This document shows, piece after piece, positions 44,423 to 53,866 of a stretch of 64,000 bases of DNA. Position 1 is the first letter of the stretch, and every line of letters starts with the position of its first letter. This DNA is from Burkholderiales bacterium (lineage in GTDB: Bacteria; Pseudomonadota; Gammaproteobacteria; Burkholderiales; SG8-39). Both the position numbers and the translations under genes were made by a program. The stretch lies in the NCBI GenBank assembly GCA_020848075.1, contig JADLAV010000013.1, forward strand, positions 1 to 64,000, written 5' to 3'. A model generated the notes under the pieces. The model worked only from the letters and a program-made list of their open reading frames with translations. It was not told the DNA's origin and ran no database searches.

Positions 44423-45787
44423 TCAGTCGCCGGCCATGCGCTTGCCGAACTGCGCGAGCTTCTGCTCGAGATAGTGGATGTTCGTGCCGCCGCGCAGGAA
44501 GCGCGTATCGCTCAGCAGATCCTGATGCAGCGCAATGTTGGTCTGGATCCCCTGCACGACCATCTCGGACAGCGCGACCCGCATCCGCCGGATCGCCTGG
44601 TCCCGCGTCGCGCCGTAGGCGATGACCTTGCCGACCATGGAGTCGTAGTGCGGCGGCACGGTATAGCCCTGATAGACGTGCGAGTCGACGCGGATGCCCG
44701 GGCCGCCCGGCGCGTGAAACGAGGTGATCTTGCCGGGCGACGGCGTGAACCTGAACGGGTCCTCCGCGTTGATCCGGCACTCGATCGCGTGACCGCGTAT
44801 CGTCACGTCGCGCTGGCGGATCGCGAGCTGCTCGCCGGCCGCGATCCGGATCTGCTGCTGCACGATGTCGATGCCGGTGACGAGCTCGGTCACCGGGTGC
44901 TCGACCTGGATGCGGGTGTTCATCTCGATGAAGTAGAACTCGTCGTTCTCGTAGAGGAACTCGAACGTGCCCGCGCCGCGGTAGTTGATCTTCCTGCACG
45001 CCTCCACGCAGCGCTCGCCGATCCGCACGCGCTGGCGCGCCGTGATGTCCGGCGCGGGCGCCTCCTCGATGACCTTCTGGTGGCGTCGCTGCATCGAGCA
45101 GTCGCGCTCGCCCAGATAGATCGCGTTGCGATGCGCGTCGGCGAGCACCTGCACCTCGATGTGGCGGGGGCGCTCGAGGTACTTCTCGAGGTAGAGCATC
45201 GGGTTGCCGAAGGCGGTCTGTGCTTCCGAGCGCGTGAGCGCCAATGCCGGCAGGAGCGCCGCCTCGGTGTGCACGACTCGCATGCCTCGCCCGCCGCCGC
45301 CGCCCGCCGCCTTGATGATCACGGGGTACTTGATCGCCCGGGCGATGCGGAGCACCTCTTTGGAGTCCTCGGGCAGCGCGCCGTCGGAACCCGGAACGAC
45401 CGGGACGGCCGCCTTCTTCATCGCTTCCTTTGCGCTCACCTTGTCGCCCATCAGCCGGATGTTCTCCGGATGCGGGCCGATGAACACGAACCCGCTCTTC
45501 TCGACCTTGTCGGCGAAGTCGGCGTTCTCGGCGAGAAACCCGTAGCCCGGGTGGATCGCCTCCGCGTCGGTCACCTCCGCGGCCGAGATGATCGCCGGGA
45601 CGTTCAGGTAGGACTGCGCAGACGGCGCCGGGCCGATGCACACCGACTCGTCTGCGAGCTTGACGTACTTTGCCTCCCGGTCGGCCTCGGAGTGGACGAC
45701 CACCGTCTTGATGCCGAGCTCGCGGCACGCGCGCTGGATGCGAAGCGCAATCTCGCCCCGGTTCGCGATCAGGATCTTCTCGAACAT
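44423..45787 (-). CDS. accC: acetyl-CoA carboxylase biotin carboxylase subunit
   Basis: 454 aa, normal length. It carboxylates biotin on AccB with ATP and bicarbonate, the first half of malonyl-CoA synthesis. The N-terminal domain has [20 protein letters not shown] and [14 protein letters not shown]. The ATP-grasp loop is [14 protein letters not shown], followed by [40 protein letters not shown] and [14 protein letters not shown]. The C-terminus [14 protein letters not shown] is canonical. It starts 1 bp after accB stops and is clearly co-transcribed with it. Confidence 0.98.
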   Translation of the reverse strand: MFEKILIANRGEIALRIQRACRELGIKTVVVHSEADREAKYVKLADESVCIGPAPSAQSYLNVPAIISAAEVTDAEAIHPGYGFLAENADFADKVEKSGFVFIGPHPENIRLMGDKVSAKEAMKKAAVPVVPGSDGALPEDSKEVLRIARAIKYPVIIKAAGGGGGRGMRVVHTEAALLPALALTRSEAQTAFGNPMLYLEKYLERPRHIEVQVLADAHRNAIYLGERDCSMQRRHQKVIEEAPAPDITARQRVRIGERCVEACRKINYRGAGTFEFLYENDEFYFIEMNTRIQVEHPVTELVTGIDIVQQQIRIAAGEQLAIRQRDVTIRGHAIECRINAEDPFRFTPSPGKITSFHAPGGPGIRVDSHVYQGYTVPPHYDSMVGKVIAYGATRDQAIRRMRVALSEMVVQGIQTNIALHQDLLSDTRFLRGGTNIHYLEQKLAQFGKRMAGD

Positions 45788-45788
45788 C

Positions 45789-46232
45789 TCACTCGATGAC
45801 GAACAGCGGCTCGCCGTACTCGACCGGTTGCCCGTTCTCGACCAGGATGGCCTTCAGCACGCCGTCCTGGTCGCACTCGATCTCGTTCATCAGCTTCATC
45901 GCTTCGATGATGCATACCGTCTGGCCGGCTTTCACGGCGTCGCCCACCTCCACGAAGGGCTTCGCCTCCGGCGACGGCGCGCGATAGAACGTGCCCACCA
46001 TCGGGGACTTCACGAGGTGGCCTGCGGGTCCGGCCGGGGCTTCGGCCGGGGCCGCGGGCGCCGGCACGGGCGGCGCCGCGAGCGCGGGCGCGGCCGCTCC
46101 CGGGGCCGGCGTCACCTCCGCCGCTCCGCCGCGCCGGATCCGTACCGTCTCCTCGCCCTCGGTGATCTCGAGCTCCGCGATGCCCGATTCCTGCACGAGG
46201 TCGATCAGCTTCTTCAGCTTTCTGAGGTCCAT
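45789..46232 (-). CDS. accB: acetyl-CoA carboxylase biotin carboxyl carrier protein
   Basis: 147 aa. N-terminal helix [20 protein letters not shown], an Ala/Pro-rich linker (38-68), then the biotinyl domain with the target [10 protein letters not shown], Lys113. The thumb segment [20 protein letters not shown] is present. It carries carboxybiotin between AccC and the carboxyltransferase. It lies 30 bp after aroQ on the same strand and immediately upstream of accC. Confidence 0.97.
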   Translation of the reverse strand: MDLRKLKKLIDLVQESGIAELEITEGEETVRIRRGGAAEVTPAPGAAAPALAAPPVPAPAAPAEAPAGPAGHLVKSPMVGTFYRAPSPEAKPFVEVGDAVKAGQTVCIIEAMKLMNEIECDQDGVLKAILVENGQPVEYGEPLFVIE

Positions 46233-46262
46233 GGTCGGCTCTCCCCCCGGGCGCCGGGCAGG

Positions 46263-46742
46263 TCAGGCGTGCAGAACGTACTGGAGCGCGAGGTCGTAGC
46301 CGCGGCTGCCCAGGCCGCAAATCGTGCCCACGGCAATTTCGGCGAAGTAACTGTGCCGGCGGAACGGTTCGCGCGCGTGGATGTTCGAGAGATGGACCTC
46401 GACGAACGGCACTGCGACACCCGCCAGCGCATCGCGCAACGCGACGCTGGAGTGGGTGAGGCCGCCGGGGTTGATCAGGATGAAATCGATCCCCTCGGCC
46501 GGTGCCGCCTGCACGCGGTCGACGAGATCGCCTTCGTGATTGCTCTGGAAAAAAGCGATCGCGGCGCCGGCGGCGCGCGCTGTCCGCTCCAACCGCGCAT
46601 TGATCTCGGCGAGCGTCTCGCGGCCGTAGACCTCCGGCTCGCGCGTGCCGAGCAAGTTCAGGTTCGGCCCGTGGAGGACGAGGATCCGGCGTCCCGGCGC
46701 CTCGCGCCGCCCGCTCCGCGGCCTGGTTCTACCCCTCGCCAT
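46263..46742 (-). CDS. aroQ: type II 3-dehydroquinate dehydratase
   Basis: 159 aa. It forms 3-dehydroshikimate in the shikimate pathway. The catalytic core is [20 protein letters not shown] (Arg34, Tyr39), then [32 protein letters not shown] and [18 protein letters not shown] with the catalytic His. The first ~18 residues are Arg-rich and longer than most family members, so an internal start is conceivable, although no Met lies nearer the core. It heads aroQ-accB-accC-prmA on the minus strand. Confidence 0.95.
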   Translation of the reverse strand: MARGRTRPRSGRREAPGRRILVLHGPNLNLLGTREPEVYGRETLAEINARLERTARAAGAAIAFFQSNHEGDLVDRVQAAPAEGIDFILINPGGLTHSSVALRDALAGVAVPFVEVHLSNIHAREPFRRHSYFAEIAVGTICGLGSRGYDLALQYVLHA

Positions 46743-46815
46743 GGGCCGCGAGTTTGCCGCAGTTCGCGGCAGATGTCCAACTTTTAGCGATAATTTCGCC
46801 GCAGTCCAGGGGTCA

Positions 46816-47361
46816 TCATCCCAGGAGCGGCTCGAGGACCGCTTTCAGTTGATCCTCGGTCATCGCGCCCAGATGCGTCTGGACGAGCCTTCCGCTCCGG
46901 TCCAGAACCAGGGTGAATGGCAGCGCGCCCGACTTGTTACCGAGCCCCCGCGAGAGCTCGATCGCCTCGAAACCACCGATGAGCGTCGGGTAAGTCATCC
47001 CGATTTCGGCTGCGTAGGCAGCGACCTTGCCGGGCTCGTCGACGGCGATGCCCACAATCTGCACGCCGTTTGCGCCGAGCGCCCTCTGAACCCGGACCAG
47101 ATCGGGAATCTCGCGACGGCATGGCGGGCACCACGTCGCCCAAAAGTTCACCACGACGATTTTGCCCTTCCATTGGCCAATCGTCGTGATCTTCCCCCCC
47201 AAATCCGGAAACTCGGCGCGAGTGAGTGCTAACACTGCGGTGCTGCTCGCAGAATCGAGCCCGGTCCGCTGCCACTGGACGAGAACACCGGCGGCGAGGG
47301 CGGCAAGCGCGACTGCAGCGACCAGGGCAGCGGTCAGCGCGCGGGATGCCCCTGGGCTCAC
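46816..47361 (-). CDS. TlpA/ResA-type thiol-disulfide oxidoreductase
   Basis: 181 aa. An N-terminal hydrophobic anchor or signal ([19 protein letters not shown]) leads to a periplasmic thioredoxin-like domain with the active site [20 protein letters not shown] (CPPC). The cis-Pro region [16 protein letters not shown] and GITVDEPGKV-like insert are typical of TlpA-family reductases involved in cytochrome c or copper-site assembly. Start is GTG at 47361. It lies 6 bp after the nucleotidyltransferase-like gene. The specific client is unknown. Confidence 0.9.
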   Translation of the reverse strand: MSPGASRALTAALVAAVALAALAAGVLVQWQRTGLDSASSTAVLALTRAEFPDLGGKITTIGQWKGKIVVVNFWATWCPPCRREIPDLVRVQRALGANGVQIVGIAVDEPGKVAAYAAEIGMTYPTLIGGFEAIELSRGLGNKSGALPFTLVLDRSGRLVQTHLGAMTEDQLKAVLEPLLG

Positions 47362-47367
47362 GGGCGG

Positions 47368-47997
47368 CTACCCCCCGCCCGCGACCATGGCGGATACCGC
47401 GCCGATGCCGGCACGCGCGATCGGCCTGCCGCCGGGAGAGGCTTTCAGGGCGCTCCGCTCGTCCTTGGCCGCATGGACCGCCAAAGTCAGCGGAACGCCG
47501 TCCCACTCGAGCCGCAGCACCTGGACCTCGCGGGGCTCGTCGCCGCAATAGCGGCGCAGTTCGCTCAGCTCGTAGGGCACCTTGCGATTGAGCAGAAACA
47601 GCTCGAGGCCCTTCCGGTCGTCCGTGAAGAGCTGCAGATCGATATCGGAATATCGGCTCGCCGTGCCCTTGAGCACCGGGCCGGTCAGATACGGGTTGAA
47701 CGACGCGAGCCCTCGCATCACGCCGAGCGCGATCGCGCGCAGCTCCTGCAACCGCGAGCGGCTCTCCTCGCCCTGGTACAGGGCGAGATAGGCGAGCAGC
47801 TCCGCTTCGACCTCCTCGTTCGTGGGCAGTGACTGGGTGTCGAACGCGCCCAGCTGCCGCGCGGCCTTGCGCTTGGCGGTCGCGAAGTCCTCCACGCCGT
47901 CCTCGGCCATGATGCGAGCCGCGGCGGCTGCGATCCGTGCGCGCATGAGGGAATGCCTCGGCTTGTTGTCGCGGGGAATCCGACTCGGGCGGGACAT
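47368..47997 (-). CDS. nucleotidyltransferase-domain protein
   Basis: 209 aa. Alpha-helical N-terminal half (RIAAAAARIMAEDGVEDFAT, AKRKAARQLG). The C-terminal half has the nucleotidyltransferase-fold signature LKGTASRYSDIDLQLFTDD, with the Gly-Ser/Asp-x-Asp pattern of the catalytic metal site. Betaproteobacteria commonly carry such a gene between tlpA and mpl. The ATG at 47997 is used; an internal Met (MRARIAAAA) is an alternative. It is divergent from mpl. The transferred nucleotide and target are unknown. Confidence 0.8.
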   Translation of the reverse strand: MSRPSRIPRDNKPRHSLMRARIAAAAARIMAEDGVEDFATAKRKAARQLGAFDTQSLPTNEEVEAELLAYLALYQGEESRSRLQELRAIALGVMRGLASFNPYLTGPVLKGTASRYSDIDLQLFTDDRKGLELFLLNRKVPYELSELRRYCGDEPREVQVLRLEWDGVPLTLAVHAAKDERSALKASPGGRPIARAGIGAVSAMVAGGG

Positions 47998-48177
47998 GAC
48001 GGGGATGGCGGCGAGGATGGCGGCGGAGATCGCAGCGGAATCTCGGCGAATGCTGCTCAGGCACCCGCTGGGGACACGGAATCTTACCTCAGCGCGCGCA
48101 CGCCGACGGCGGGCTGCCTGCCCGCCAGCCCGGTCGACCGTGCGATCGGCCATCCGGCCCGGCTACAATCCGCGCCG

Positions 48178-49533
48178 ATGCATCTGCACATCCTCGGAAT
48201 CTGCGGCACGTTCATGGCCGGTGTCGCGGTGCTCGCGCGAGCCGCCGGCCACCGTGTCACGGGCTGCGACGCCAACGTGTATCCGCCGATGAGCGATCAG
48301 CTGCGCGCGGCCGGCATCGACCTCGTCGAGGGTTATTCCGCCGACCAAATCGCGATCGGTCCGGACCTCTGGGTGGTCGGCAACGTCGTCACCCGCGGCA
48401 ATCCGCTGATGGAAGCGATCCTGGAATGCGGCGCCCCGTATGCGTCCGGACCGGAGTGGCTGGCGGAGCACGTGCTCGCAGGGCGCTGGGTGCTGGCGGT
48501 CGCCGGAACGCACGGCAAGACCACCACCGCGGCGATGCTCGCGTGGATTCTCGAGCACGCCGGACGCCGCCCCGGTTTTCTCGTCGGTGGCATGCCGCAG
48601 AACTTCGGCGTGTCGGCACGGCTCGGCGAGGCCCCCCTCTTCGTGATCGAGGCCGACGAGTACGACACGGCGTTCTTCGACAAGCGCTCGAAGTTCGTCC
48701 ACTACCGGTCGCGCACGGTGGTGCTGAACAACCTCGAGTACGACCACGCGGACATTTTTCCAGACCTCGGCGCGATCGAGACGCAGTTCCATCACCTGGT
48801 GCGCACGATCCCGGGCAACGGGTTGATCGTCGCGAACGCTGCGGACGCGGCGCTCGCACGCGTGCTCGCGCGCGGCTGCTGGACTCCGGTCGCGCGATTC
48901 GGGGCCGGCGGCGATTGGACCGCCGAGGTGCTCGATGCGTATCGTTTCGCGGTGTCGCACCAGGGGCGGGTCGCGGCGACCGTCGACTGGCATCTCGCCG
49001 GCGCGTTCAACCGGGCGAACGCGCTTGCGGCGATCGCGGCTGCGCACCACGCGGGCGTGTCGCCCGCGGCCGCGGCCGCGGCGCTCGCCGGGTTCCGCAA
49101 CGTCAAGCGGCGAATGGAAGTGCGCGGCAGCGTGCGCGGTGTGACGGTGTACGACGATTTTGCGCACCATCCCACGGCCATCGAAGCGACGATCGCGGGG
49201 TTGCGCGAACGCGTGGACGGCGCGCGCATCCTCGCCGTGCTCGAGCCGCGGTCGAACACGATGAAACTCGGCGTGATGAAGGATCGCCTTGCCGCGAGCC
49301 TGGCCGGGGCGGACCGCGTCTTCTGCTACACCGGCCAGCTCGGCTGGGACCCGGTCCCGGCGCTCGCCCCGCTTGGCGCGCGGGCGAGCTGCCACGCCGA
49401 TCTGGCGGGTCTCGTCGCGGGCATCGCCGCCGAGTCGCGCCCCGGCGACCATGTGCTCGTCATGAGCAATGGCGGCTTCGGCGGCATCCATGCTCGGCTC
49501 CTTGCGCGGCTCGCCGAGACGCCCGGGCCATGA
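48178..49533 (+). CDS. mpl: UDP-N-acetylmuramate:L-Ala-gamma-D-Glu-meso-DAP ligase
   Basis: 451 aa Mur-ligase fold. It reattaches recycled murein tripeptide to UDP-MurNAc. It begins MHLHILGICGTFMAGVAVLA (nucleotide-binding GxxGTxM). The ATP P-loop is VAGTHGKTTTAAMLAWILEH. The metal/substrate motif EADEYDTAFFDKRSKFVHYR and LNNLEYDHADIFPD are Mpl-specific, and YDDFAHHPTAIEATIAGLR is the C-terminal domain start. The stop overlaps the start of the next gene (ATGA), indicating coupling. Confidence 0.97.
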   Translation: MHLHILGICGTFMAGVAVLARAAGHRVTGCDANVYPPMSDQLRAAGIDLVEGYSADQIAIGPDLWVVGNVVTRGNPLMEAILECGAPYASGPEWLAEHVLAGRWVLAVAGTHGKTTTAAMLAWILEHAGRRPGFLVGGMPQNFGVSARLGEAPLFVIEADEYDTAFFDKRSKFVHYRSRTVVLNNLEYDHADIFPDLGAIETQFHHLVRTIPGNGLIVANAADAALARVLARGCWTPVARFGAGGDWTAEVLDAYRFAVSHQGRVAATVDWHLAGAFNRANALAAIAAAHHAGVSPAAAAAALAGFRNVKRRMEVRGSVRGVTVYDDFAHHPTAIEATIAGLRERVDGARILAVLEPRSNTMKLGVMKDRLAASLAGADRVFCYTGQLGWDPVPALAPLGARASCHADLAGLVAGIAAESRPGDHVLVMSNGGFGGIHARLLARLAETPGP

Positions 49534-50132
49534 TGATCTATCTCCACGGCTTCAACAGCTCGCCGCAGTCGCACAAGGCGCAGGTGTTGGCAGCCGAGAT
49601 GGCGCGGCGCGGGCTCGCGGACCGGTTCCTCTGCCCGGCGCTGCCGCATCGCCCGCGCGCTGCCATCGCGCTGGTCGAGCGTGAGCTCGCGCGCCATCCA
49701 GCCGGCGCGGTGACGCTCGTGGGGAGCTCCCTCGGCGGGTTCTACGCGACCGCGCTCGCCGAGCGCCGCGGGGCGCGCGCCGTGCTGCTCAACCCCGCGG
49801 TCAGGCCGCAGGCCGATCTCGAGAGCTACCTCGGCGTGCAGCGCAACCTGTACACGGGCGAAGCGTACGAGCTCACCCGGGCGCACCTCGACGAGTGGCG
49901 CGCGCTCGAGGTCACCGCGATCCATCCCGAGCGCTACCTCTTGATCGTCGAGACCGGCGACGAACTGCTCGACTATCGCATCGCGCTCGCCAAGTACCGC
50001 GGCGCGCGCCAGATCGTCGTCGAGGGCGGCGACCACACGCTCGCGAGCTTCGCGCGGCACCTCCCCGCGATTTTCGCGTTCGCGGGTCTCGACGCAGCGG
50101 ACGCCTCGGCCTCCGCGCAGCGCCGGTTATAA
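49530..50132 (+). CDS. YqiA-like esterase (UPF0227)
   Basis: 200 aa small alpha/beta hydrolase. The start MMIYLHGFNSSPQSHKAQVL is the family signature. The nucleophile elbow is LVGSSLGGFYATALAERRG with Ser in GSSLG. NPAVRPQADLESYLG matches the family insert, ETGDELLDYR holds the acidic residue, and VVEGGDHTLASF the His. E. coli YqiA cleaves short acyl or palmitoyl-CoA esters. It overlaps mpl by 4 bp (ATGA), so the two are coupled. The true cellular substrate is unclear. Confidence 0.9.
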   Translation: MMIYLHGFNSSPQSHKAQVLAAEMARRGLADRFLCPALPHRPRAAIALVERELARHPAGAVTLVGSSLGGFYATALAERRGARAVLLNPAVRPQADLESYLGVQRNLYTGEAYELTRAHLDEWRALEVTAIHPERYLLIVETGDELLDYRIALAKYRGARQIVVEGGDHTLASFARHLPAIFAFAGLDAADASASAQRRL

Positions 50133-50133
50133 T
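50128..50133 (+). promoter_or_regulatory. candidate -10 element before the RNB exonuclease gene
   Basis: A perfect TATAAT overlaps the stop codon of the YqiA-like gene, 78 bp before the RNB gene start. No convincing -35 hexamer was found at normal spacing, so this is only a candidate. Confidence 0.35.
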
Positions 50134-50210
50134 CCCGCCTCCCTTCCGGTCGCGATCGCGACCAGTCGTTTCCCACTGCCCGAAGACCGCCGAGGCGCGT
50201 CCTGCCGATC

Positions 50211-52160
50211 ATGAACGTCTTGTACGAAGAGGACGGATCCTTCAAGGTCGGCGCCGTCCGCACCGAGACCGAGGCCTCGGTGCACGTCGAGGCGGTCTCG
50301 GGCAAGCGCACGAAGGTGAAGCGCGCAAACCTGCTGCTTGCATTCGAGGGGAGCGGGGAGGGAAATGATCGGAAAAAGGGCGGCGGGGAAAAAGGCGGCG
50401 CGGGGAAGAATGGAGGCGCGGCCGGCGAGCCGGGGCTCGCCGATTTCCTCGAGCGGGCGCATGCGCTCGCCGAGGAGATCGACGTCGACTTCCTGTGGCA
50501 GGTGTGCGGTCCGGATGAGTTCGGCTTCGGGACGCTTGCCGGGGAGTACTTCGGTCGGGCGCCGACGCCCGTCGAGGCGGCCGGCGTGCTCCTCCGGTTG
50601 CACTCGGCGCCGATCTATTTCCATCGCAAGGGGAAGGGCCGGTTCAGGGCGGCCCCGCGGGAAACCCTCGCGGCGGCGCTCGCCGGTTTGGAGAGGAAGC
50701 GGCGCCAGGCCGAGCAGATTGCCGCGTGGGTCGAGGGTCTGAAGCAGTCGGAACTGCCCGAGGCCTTCGGCCCGCTCCTGCCGCAGCTTCTCTACCGGCC
50801 CGACCGCAACCGCATCGAGACGAAGGCGCTCGAGCAGGCCTGCGAGGAGACCGGGCTCACCGCGCCCAAGCTGCTCGCGCGCTGTGGCGCCCTCCCCTCC
50901 AGCCACGACTACCATCTTGGGCGATTTCTCGTCGAGCACTTCCCGCACGGGACCGCTTTTCCGGACCTCCTCGTTCCGGAGCCGCCGGCCGATCTGCCGC
51001 AGGCGGAGGTACAGGCATTCAGCCTGGACGACGGGGCGACGACCGAGATCGACGATGCGTTCTCGGTGACCTGGCTGAGCGACCGCGTGGCGCGCGTCGG
51101 CATTCACATCGCCGCGCCCACCCTCGGGTTCGCGCCCGGCTCGGAGACCGACGAGGTGGCGCGCGCGCGGCTCTCGACGGTCTACATGCCCGGCGCCAAG
51201 ATCACGATGCTCCCCCCGGCCGTGATCGAGCGCTACACGCTCGCCGAGGCGCGCGTGTGCCCGGCGGTCTCGCTCTACATCGACATCGATGGCGAGAGCG
51301 CGGAGGTGCGCGGCCAGGCGACGAGGATCGAGCGTGTGCCGATCGCGGCCAACCTGCGCCATCACGAGGTCGATGCGCTGAACGAGCGCTTCGCGGCCGG
51401 CGACCACGGCCCGAACGGCCATTTCGTGCCCGAGCTATGGCTGCTCTACCGGGTTGCGCTTGTGCTCGAGGCCGGGCGCGGCAAGGATCAGCGGGCGGGC
51501 GCCGAGCGGGTCGAGTACAGCTTCCACGTCGAGGATGATCGCGTGACCATCGCCGAGCGCAGGCGCGGCGCGCCGCTCGACAAGCTTCTTGCCGAGCTGA
51601 TGATTCTCGCGAACCGCACCTGGGGCCGGTTGCTCGACGACCGCGGCGTGCCCGCGATCTACCGCGCACAGGGCCCCGCGAGCCGTGTGCGCATGACCAC
51701 CGCAGCCGCGGAGCACGAGGGGCTCGGGGTGAGCCACTATGCCTGGTCGACGTCGCCGCTGCGTCGCTACGTGGATCTCGTGAATCAGTGGCAGCTCGTC
51801 GCCGCGCTCCGCGGCGAGACCCCGCCCTTCCCCGGCGGGTCCGAGCGCCTGCTTGCCGCGCTGCGCGATTTCGAGCTCACCTACGCGGCCTACGATGAGT
51901 TTCAGCGCCACATGGAGCACTATTGGTGCCTCCGCTGGCTGTTGCAGGAGGGCGTGCGCTTGGCGGAGGCCACGGTCGTGCGGGAGAATCTCGTGAAGTT
52001 CGCCCGGCTTCCGCTCTACGTGCGCGTGCCGTCGCTCCCCGAGCTTGCGCCCGGGACGGCGGTCACCATCGAGGTGGCGGACGTCGATCTGATTGACACC
52101 CAGGTGCGATGCGTCTATAAGAGGCCCGAACGACAAGAATCAGCATTAAGTAATGGCTAA
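50211..52160 (+). CDS. RNase II/R-type (RNB domain) exoribonuclease
   Basis: 649 aa. It has an N-terminal wing-like domain (MNVLYEEDGSFKVGAVRTET), a Gly/Lys-rich linker (about 48-72), and a helical region. The RNB catalytic domain starts near 265, with the metal-binding AFSLDDGATTEIDDAFSV. MPGAKITMLPPAVIERY, RRGAPLDKLLAELMILANRT and YAWSTSPLRRYVDLVNQWQL are typical later blocks. It should degrade RNA 3' to 5' hydrolytically. The C-terminus after the RNB domain is short and lacks an obvious complete S1 domain. It is followed by the TonB-like gene, a common pairing in betaproteobacteria. Confidence 0.93.
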   Translation: MNVLYEEDGSFKVGAVRTETEASVHVEAVSGKRTKVKRANLLLAFEGSGEGNDRKKGGGEKGGAGKNGGAAGEPGLADFLERAHALAEEIDVDFLWQVCGPDEFGFGTLAGEYFGRAPTPVEAAGVLLRLHSAPIYFHRKGKGRFRAAPRETLAAALAGLERKRRQAEQIAAWVEGLKQSELPEAFGPLLPQLLYRPDRNRIETKALEQACEETGLTAPKLLARCGALPSSHDYHLGRFLVEHFPHGTAFPDLLVPEPPADLPQAEVQAFSLDDGATTEIDDAFSVTWLSDRVARVGIHIAAPTLGFAPGSETDEVARARLSTVYMPGAKITMLPPAVIERYTLAEARVCPAVSLYIDIDGESAEVRGQATRIERVPIAANLRHHEVDALNERFAAGDHGPNGHFVPELWLLYRVALVLEAGRGKDQRAGAERVEYSFHVEDDRVTIAERRRGAPLDKLLAELMILANRTWGRLLDDRGVPAIYRAQGPASRVRMTTAAAEHEGLGVSHYAWSTSPLRRYVDLVNQWQLVAALRGETPPFPGGSERLLAALRDFELTYAAYDEFQRHMEHYWCLRWLLQEGVRLAEATVVRENLVKFARLPLYVRVPSLPELAPGTAVTIEVADVDLIDTQVRCVYKRPERQESALSNG

Positions 52161-52193
52161 AGCTCGCTGATTTTACAGATGTTCTAGAGCAAC

Positions 52194-53084
52194 GTGCAGG
52201 TCGTCTTGGACTATCCGCAGGCACCGCAGCCGTCGGCTAATCCGCTGGTTGCCGCGGTCGTCGTGTCGATCGTCGTGCACGCGGTCGCGCTGTCGCTCAA
52301 TTTCAAGCTTCCGGGCGGTGGACGGCTCAAGCCCCAGCCGCAGACGCTCGACGTCGTGCTCGTCAACAGCAAGACGAAATCTGCGCCCGAGAAGCCGCAG
52401 GTGCTCGCGCAGGCGAACCTCGACGCCGGCGGCAACGTCGAGGCGGATCGGACCCCGAAGACGACCATGCCAGTGCTCCGCGAGGAGCGCGACGGCAACG
52501 ATCTCCGACAGGCCCGCAGGCGCGTGGCCGACCTCGAGGCGAAGAGCCGCCAGCTCATGAACCGCCTGCACGCGCAGAAGGCGGCGGTCGTCACCGAGCC
52601 GGCGAAGCCCGAGCCCGCGCCGGTGCGCGAGCCGCCGCAGCCGTCGGGAATCGATCTCGCCAATACGGCGCTCGCGCTCGCCCGCATGGAGGCGCAGGTC
52701 GCCCGGCAGAACGAGGAGTACGCGAAGCGCCCGCGCCGGCAGTTCGTGGGTGCGCGCGCGAGCGAGACCCGCTTCGCGCTCTACGTCGAAACGTGGCGGC
52801 AGAAGGTCGAGCGCGTCGGCAACCTCAACTATCCCGACGCGGCGCGGGGCCGCATCTATGGCAGCCTGCGCCTCACGGTGGCGATCAAGTCCGACGGTTC
52901 GGTCGACAGCGTCCAGGTGGACCGGCCGTCCGGGCACGACGTGCTCGACCGCGCGGCCGAGAAGATCGTCCACCTCGCGGGGCCGTTCGCAGCGTTTCCG
53001 CCCGACATCCGGCGCGACACCGATATCCTGGTCATCACGCGCACATGGACCTTCGCGCGCGGCGACCGGCTGTACGGGGAATGA
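52194..53084 (+). CDS. TonB-like energy-transducing protein
   Basis: 296 aa. One N-terminal transmembrane helix (PLVAAVVVSIVVHAVALSL), a long helical/Pro-containing periplasmic spacer (ARRRVADLEAKSRQLMNRLH), then a C-terminal TonB domain (LNYPDAARGRIYGSLRLTVA, IKSDGSVDSVQVDRPSGHDV). The YP and G-x-L-x-L-x-V strand pattern is the TonB hallmark. It would couple the proton motive force to outer-membrane receptors, or act in a related envelope role. Start is GTG at 52194. In many relatives aroE lies between this gene and mtgA; here it is absent. Confidence 0.88.
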   Translation: MQVVLDYPQAPQPSANPLVAAVVVSIVVHAVALSLNFKLPGGGRLKPQPQTLDVVLVNSKTKSAPEKPQVLAQANLDAGGNVEADRTPKTTMPVLREERDGNDLRQARRRVADLEAKSRQLMNRLHAQKAAVVTEPAKPEPAPVREPPQPSGIDLANTALALARMEAQVARQNEEYAKRPRRQFVGARASETRFALYVETWRQKVERVGNLNYPDAARGRIYGSLRLTVAIKSDGSVDSVQVDRPSGHDVLDRAAEKIVHLAGPFAAFPPDIRRDTDILVITRTWTFARGDRLYGE

Positions 53085-53140
53085 CGACGCGGGCGCGCGC
53101 GCGAGCGCGCGGAGCTGCGTAAGGCGCGGCCGGCGCCAGC

Positions 53141-53845
53141 GTGAAGCCGCTTCGGTCGATCGCCAAGGCGCTCGCGTGGGCGTTCGCCGGCCTGCTCCTC
53201 GCGTTCGTCATCGTGCAGACGTGGTACGTGCTGCACATCGCCTATTGGACGCAGTTCAACCCGCGCCGCACGAGCATCATGGAGGCCCGTCTCGAGGACC
53301 TGCGCGCGCGCAATCCCAAGGCGGACGTCCGGCACCAGTGGGTCGACTACGATCGAATCTCGATCAACCTGAAGCGCGCGGTGATCGCCGCCGAGGACGC
53401 CAAGTTCATCGATCACGAGGGGTTCGACTGGGAAGGCATCCAGCGGGCGCTCGAGAAGAACCAGCGGCGCGGCAAGATCGTCGCCGGCGGGTCGACGATC
53501 AGCCAGCAGCTCGCCAAGAATCTCTTCCTCTCGGGCGAGCGCTCGCTGCTGCGCAAGGGACAGGAGGCGCTCATCACCGTGATGCTCGAGGCGATCATGG
53601 GCAAGCGCCGCATCCTCGAGATCTACCTCAATGTCGCGGAGTGGGGCGACGGCGTGTTCGGCGCCGAGGCCGCCGCCCGCCACTACTTCGGGACGAGCGC
53701 GCAGGCCCTCACCCCTTGGCAGGCGGCGCGGCTCGCCGCAATGCTCCCGCGCCCCCGCTACTATGACCGCAACCGCGGCTCCGCCTATCTCGACCGGTAC
53801 AGCGAGCGCATCCTCGCGCGGATGCCATCGGCCCAGGTCCCGTAG
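53141..53845 (+). CDS. mtgA: monofunctional biosynthetic peptidoglycan transglycosylase
   Basis: 234 aa GT51 enzyme that polymerises lipid II. The N-terminal membrane anchor is AKALAWAFAGLLLAFVIVQT. The catalytic Glu sits in AVIAAEDAKFIDHEGFDWEG. The second motif is GGSTISQQLAKNLFLSGERS, followed by LITVMLEAIMGKRRILEIYL and NVAEWGDGVFGAEAAARHYF. All core GT51 blocks are present. Start is GTG at 53141. It is convergent with the NYN-domain gene. Confidence 0.96.
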   Translation: MKPLRSIAKALAWAFAGLLLAFVIVQTWYVLHIAYWTQFNPRRTSIMEARLEDLRARNPKADVRHQWVDYDRISINLKRAVIAAEDAKFIDHEGFDWEGIQRALEKNQRRGKIVAGGSTISQQLAKNLFLSGERSLLRKGQEALITVMLEAIMGKRRILEIYLNVAEWGDGVFGAEAAARHYFGTSAQALTPWQAARLAAMLPRPRYYDRNRGSAYLDRYSERILARMPSAQVP

Positions 53846-53866
53846 CGGGCCCTGGCGCCGCATCTC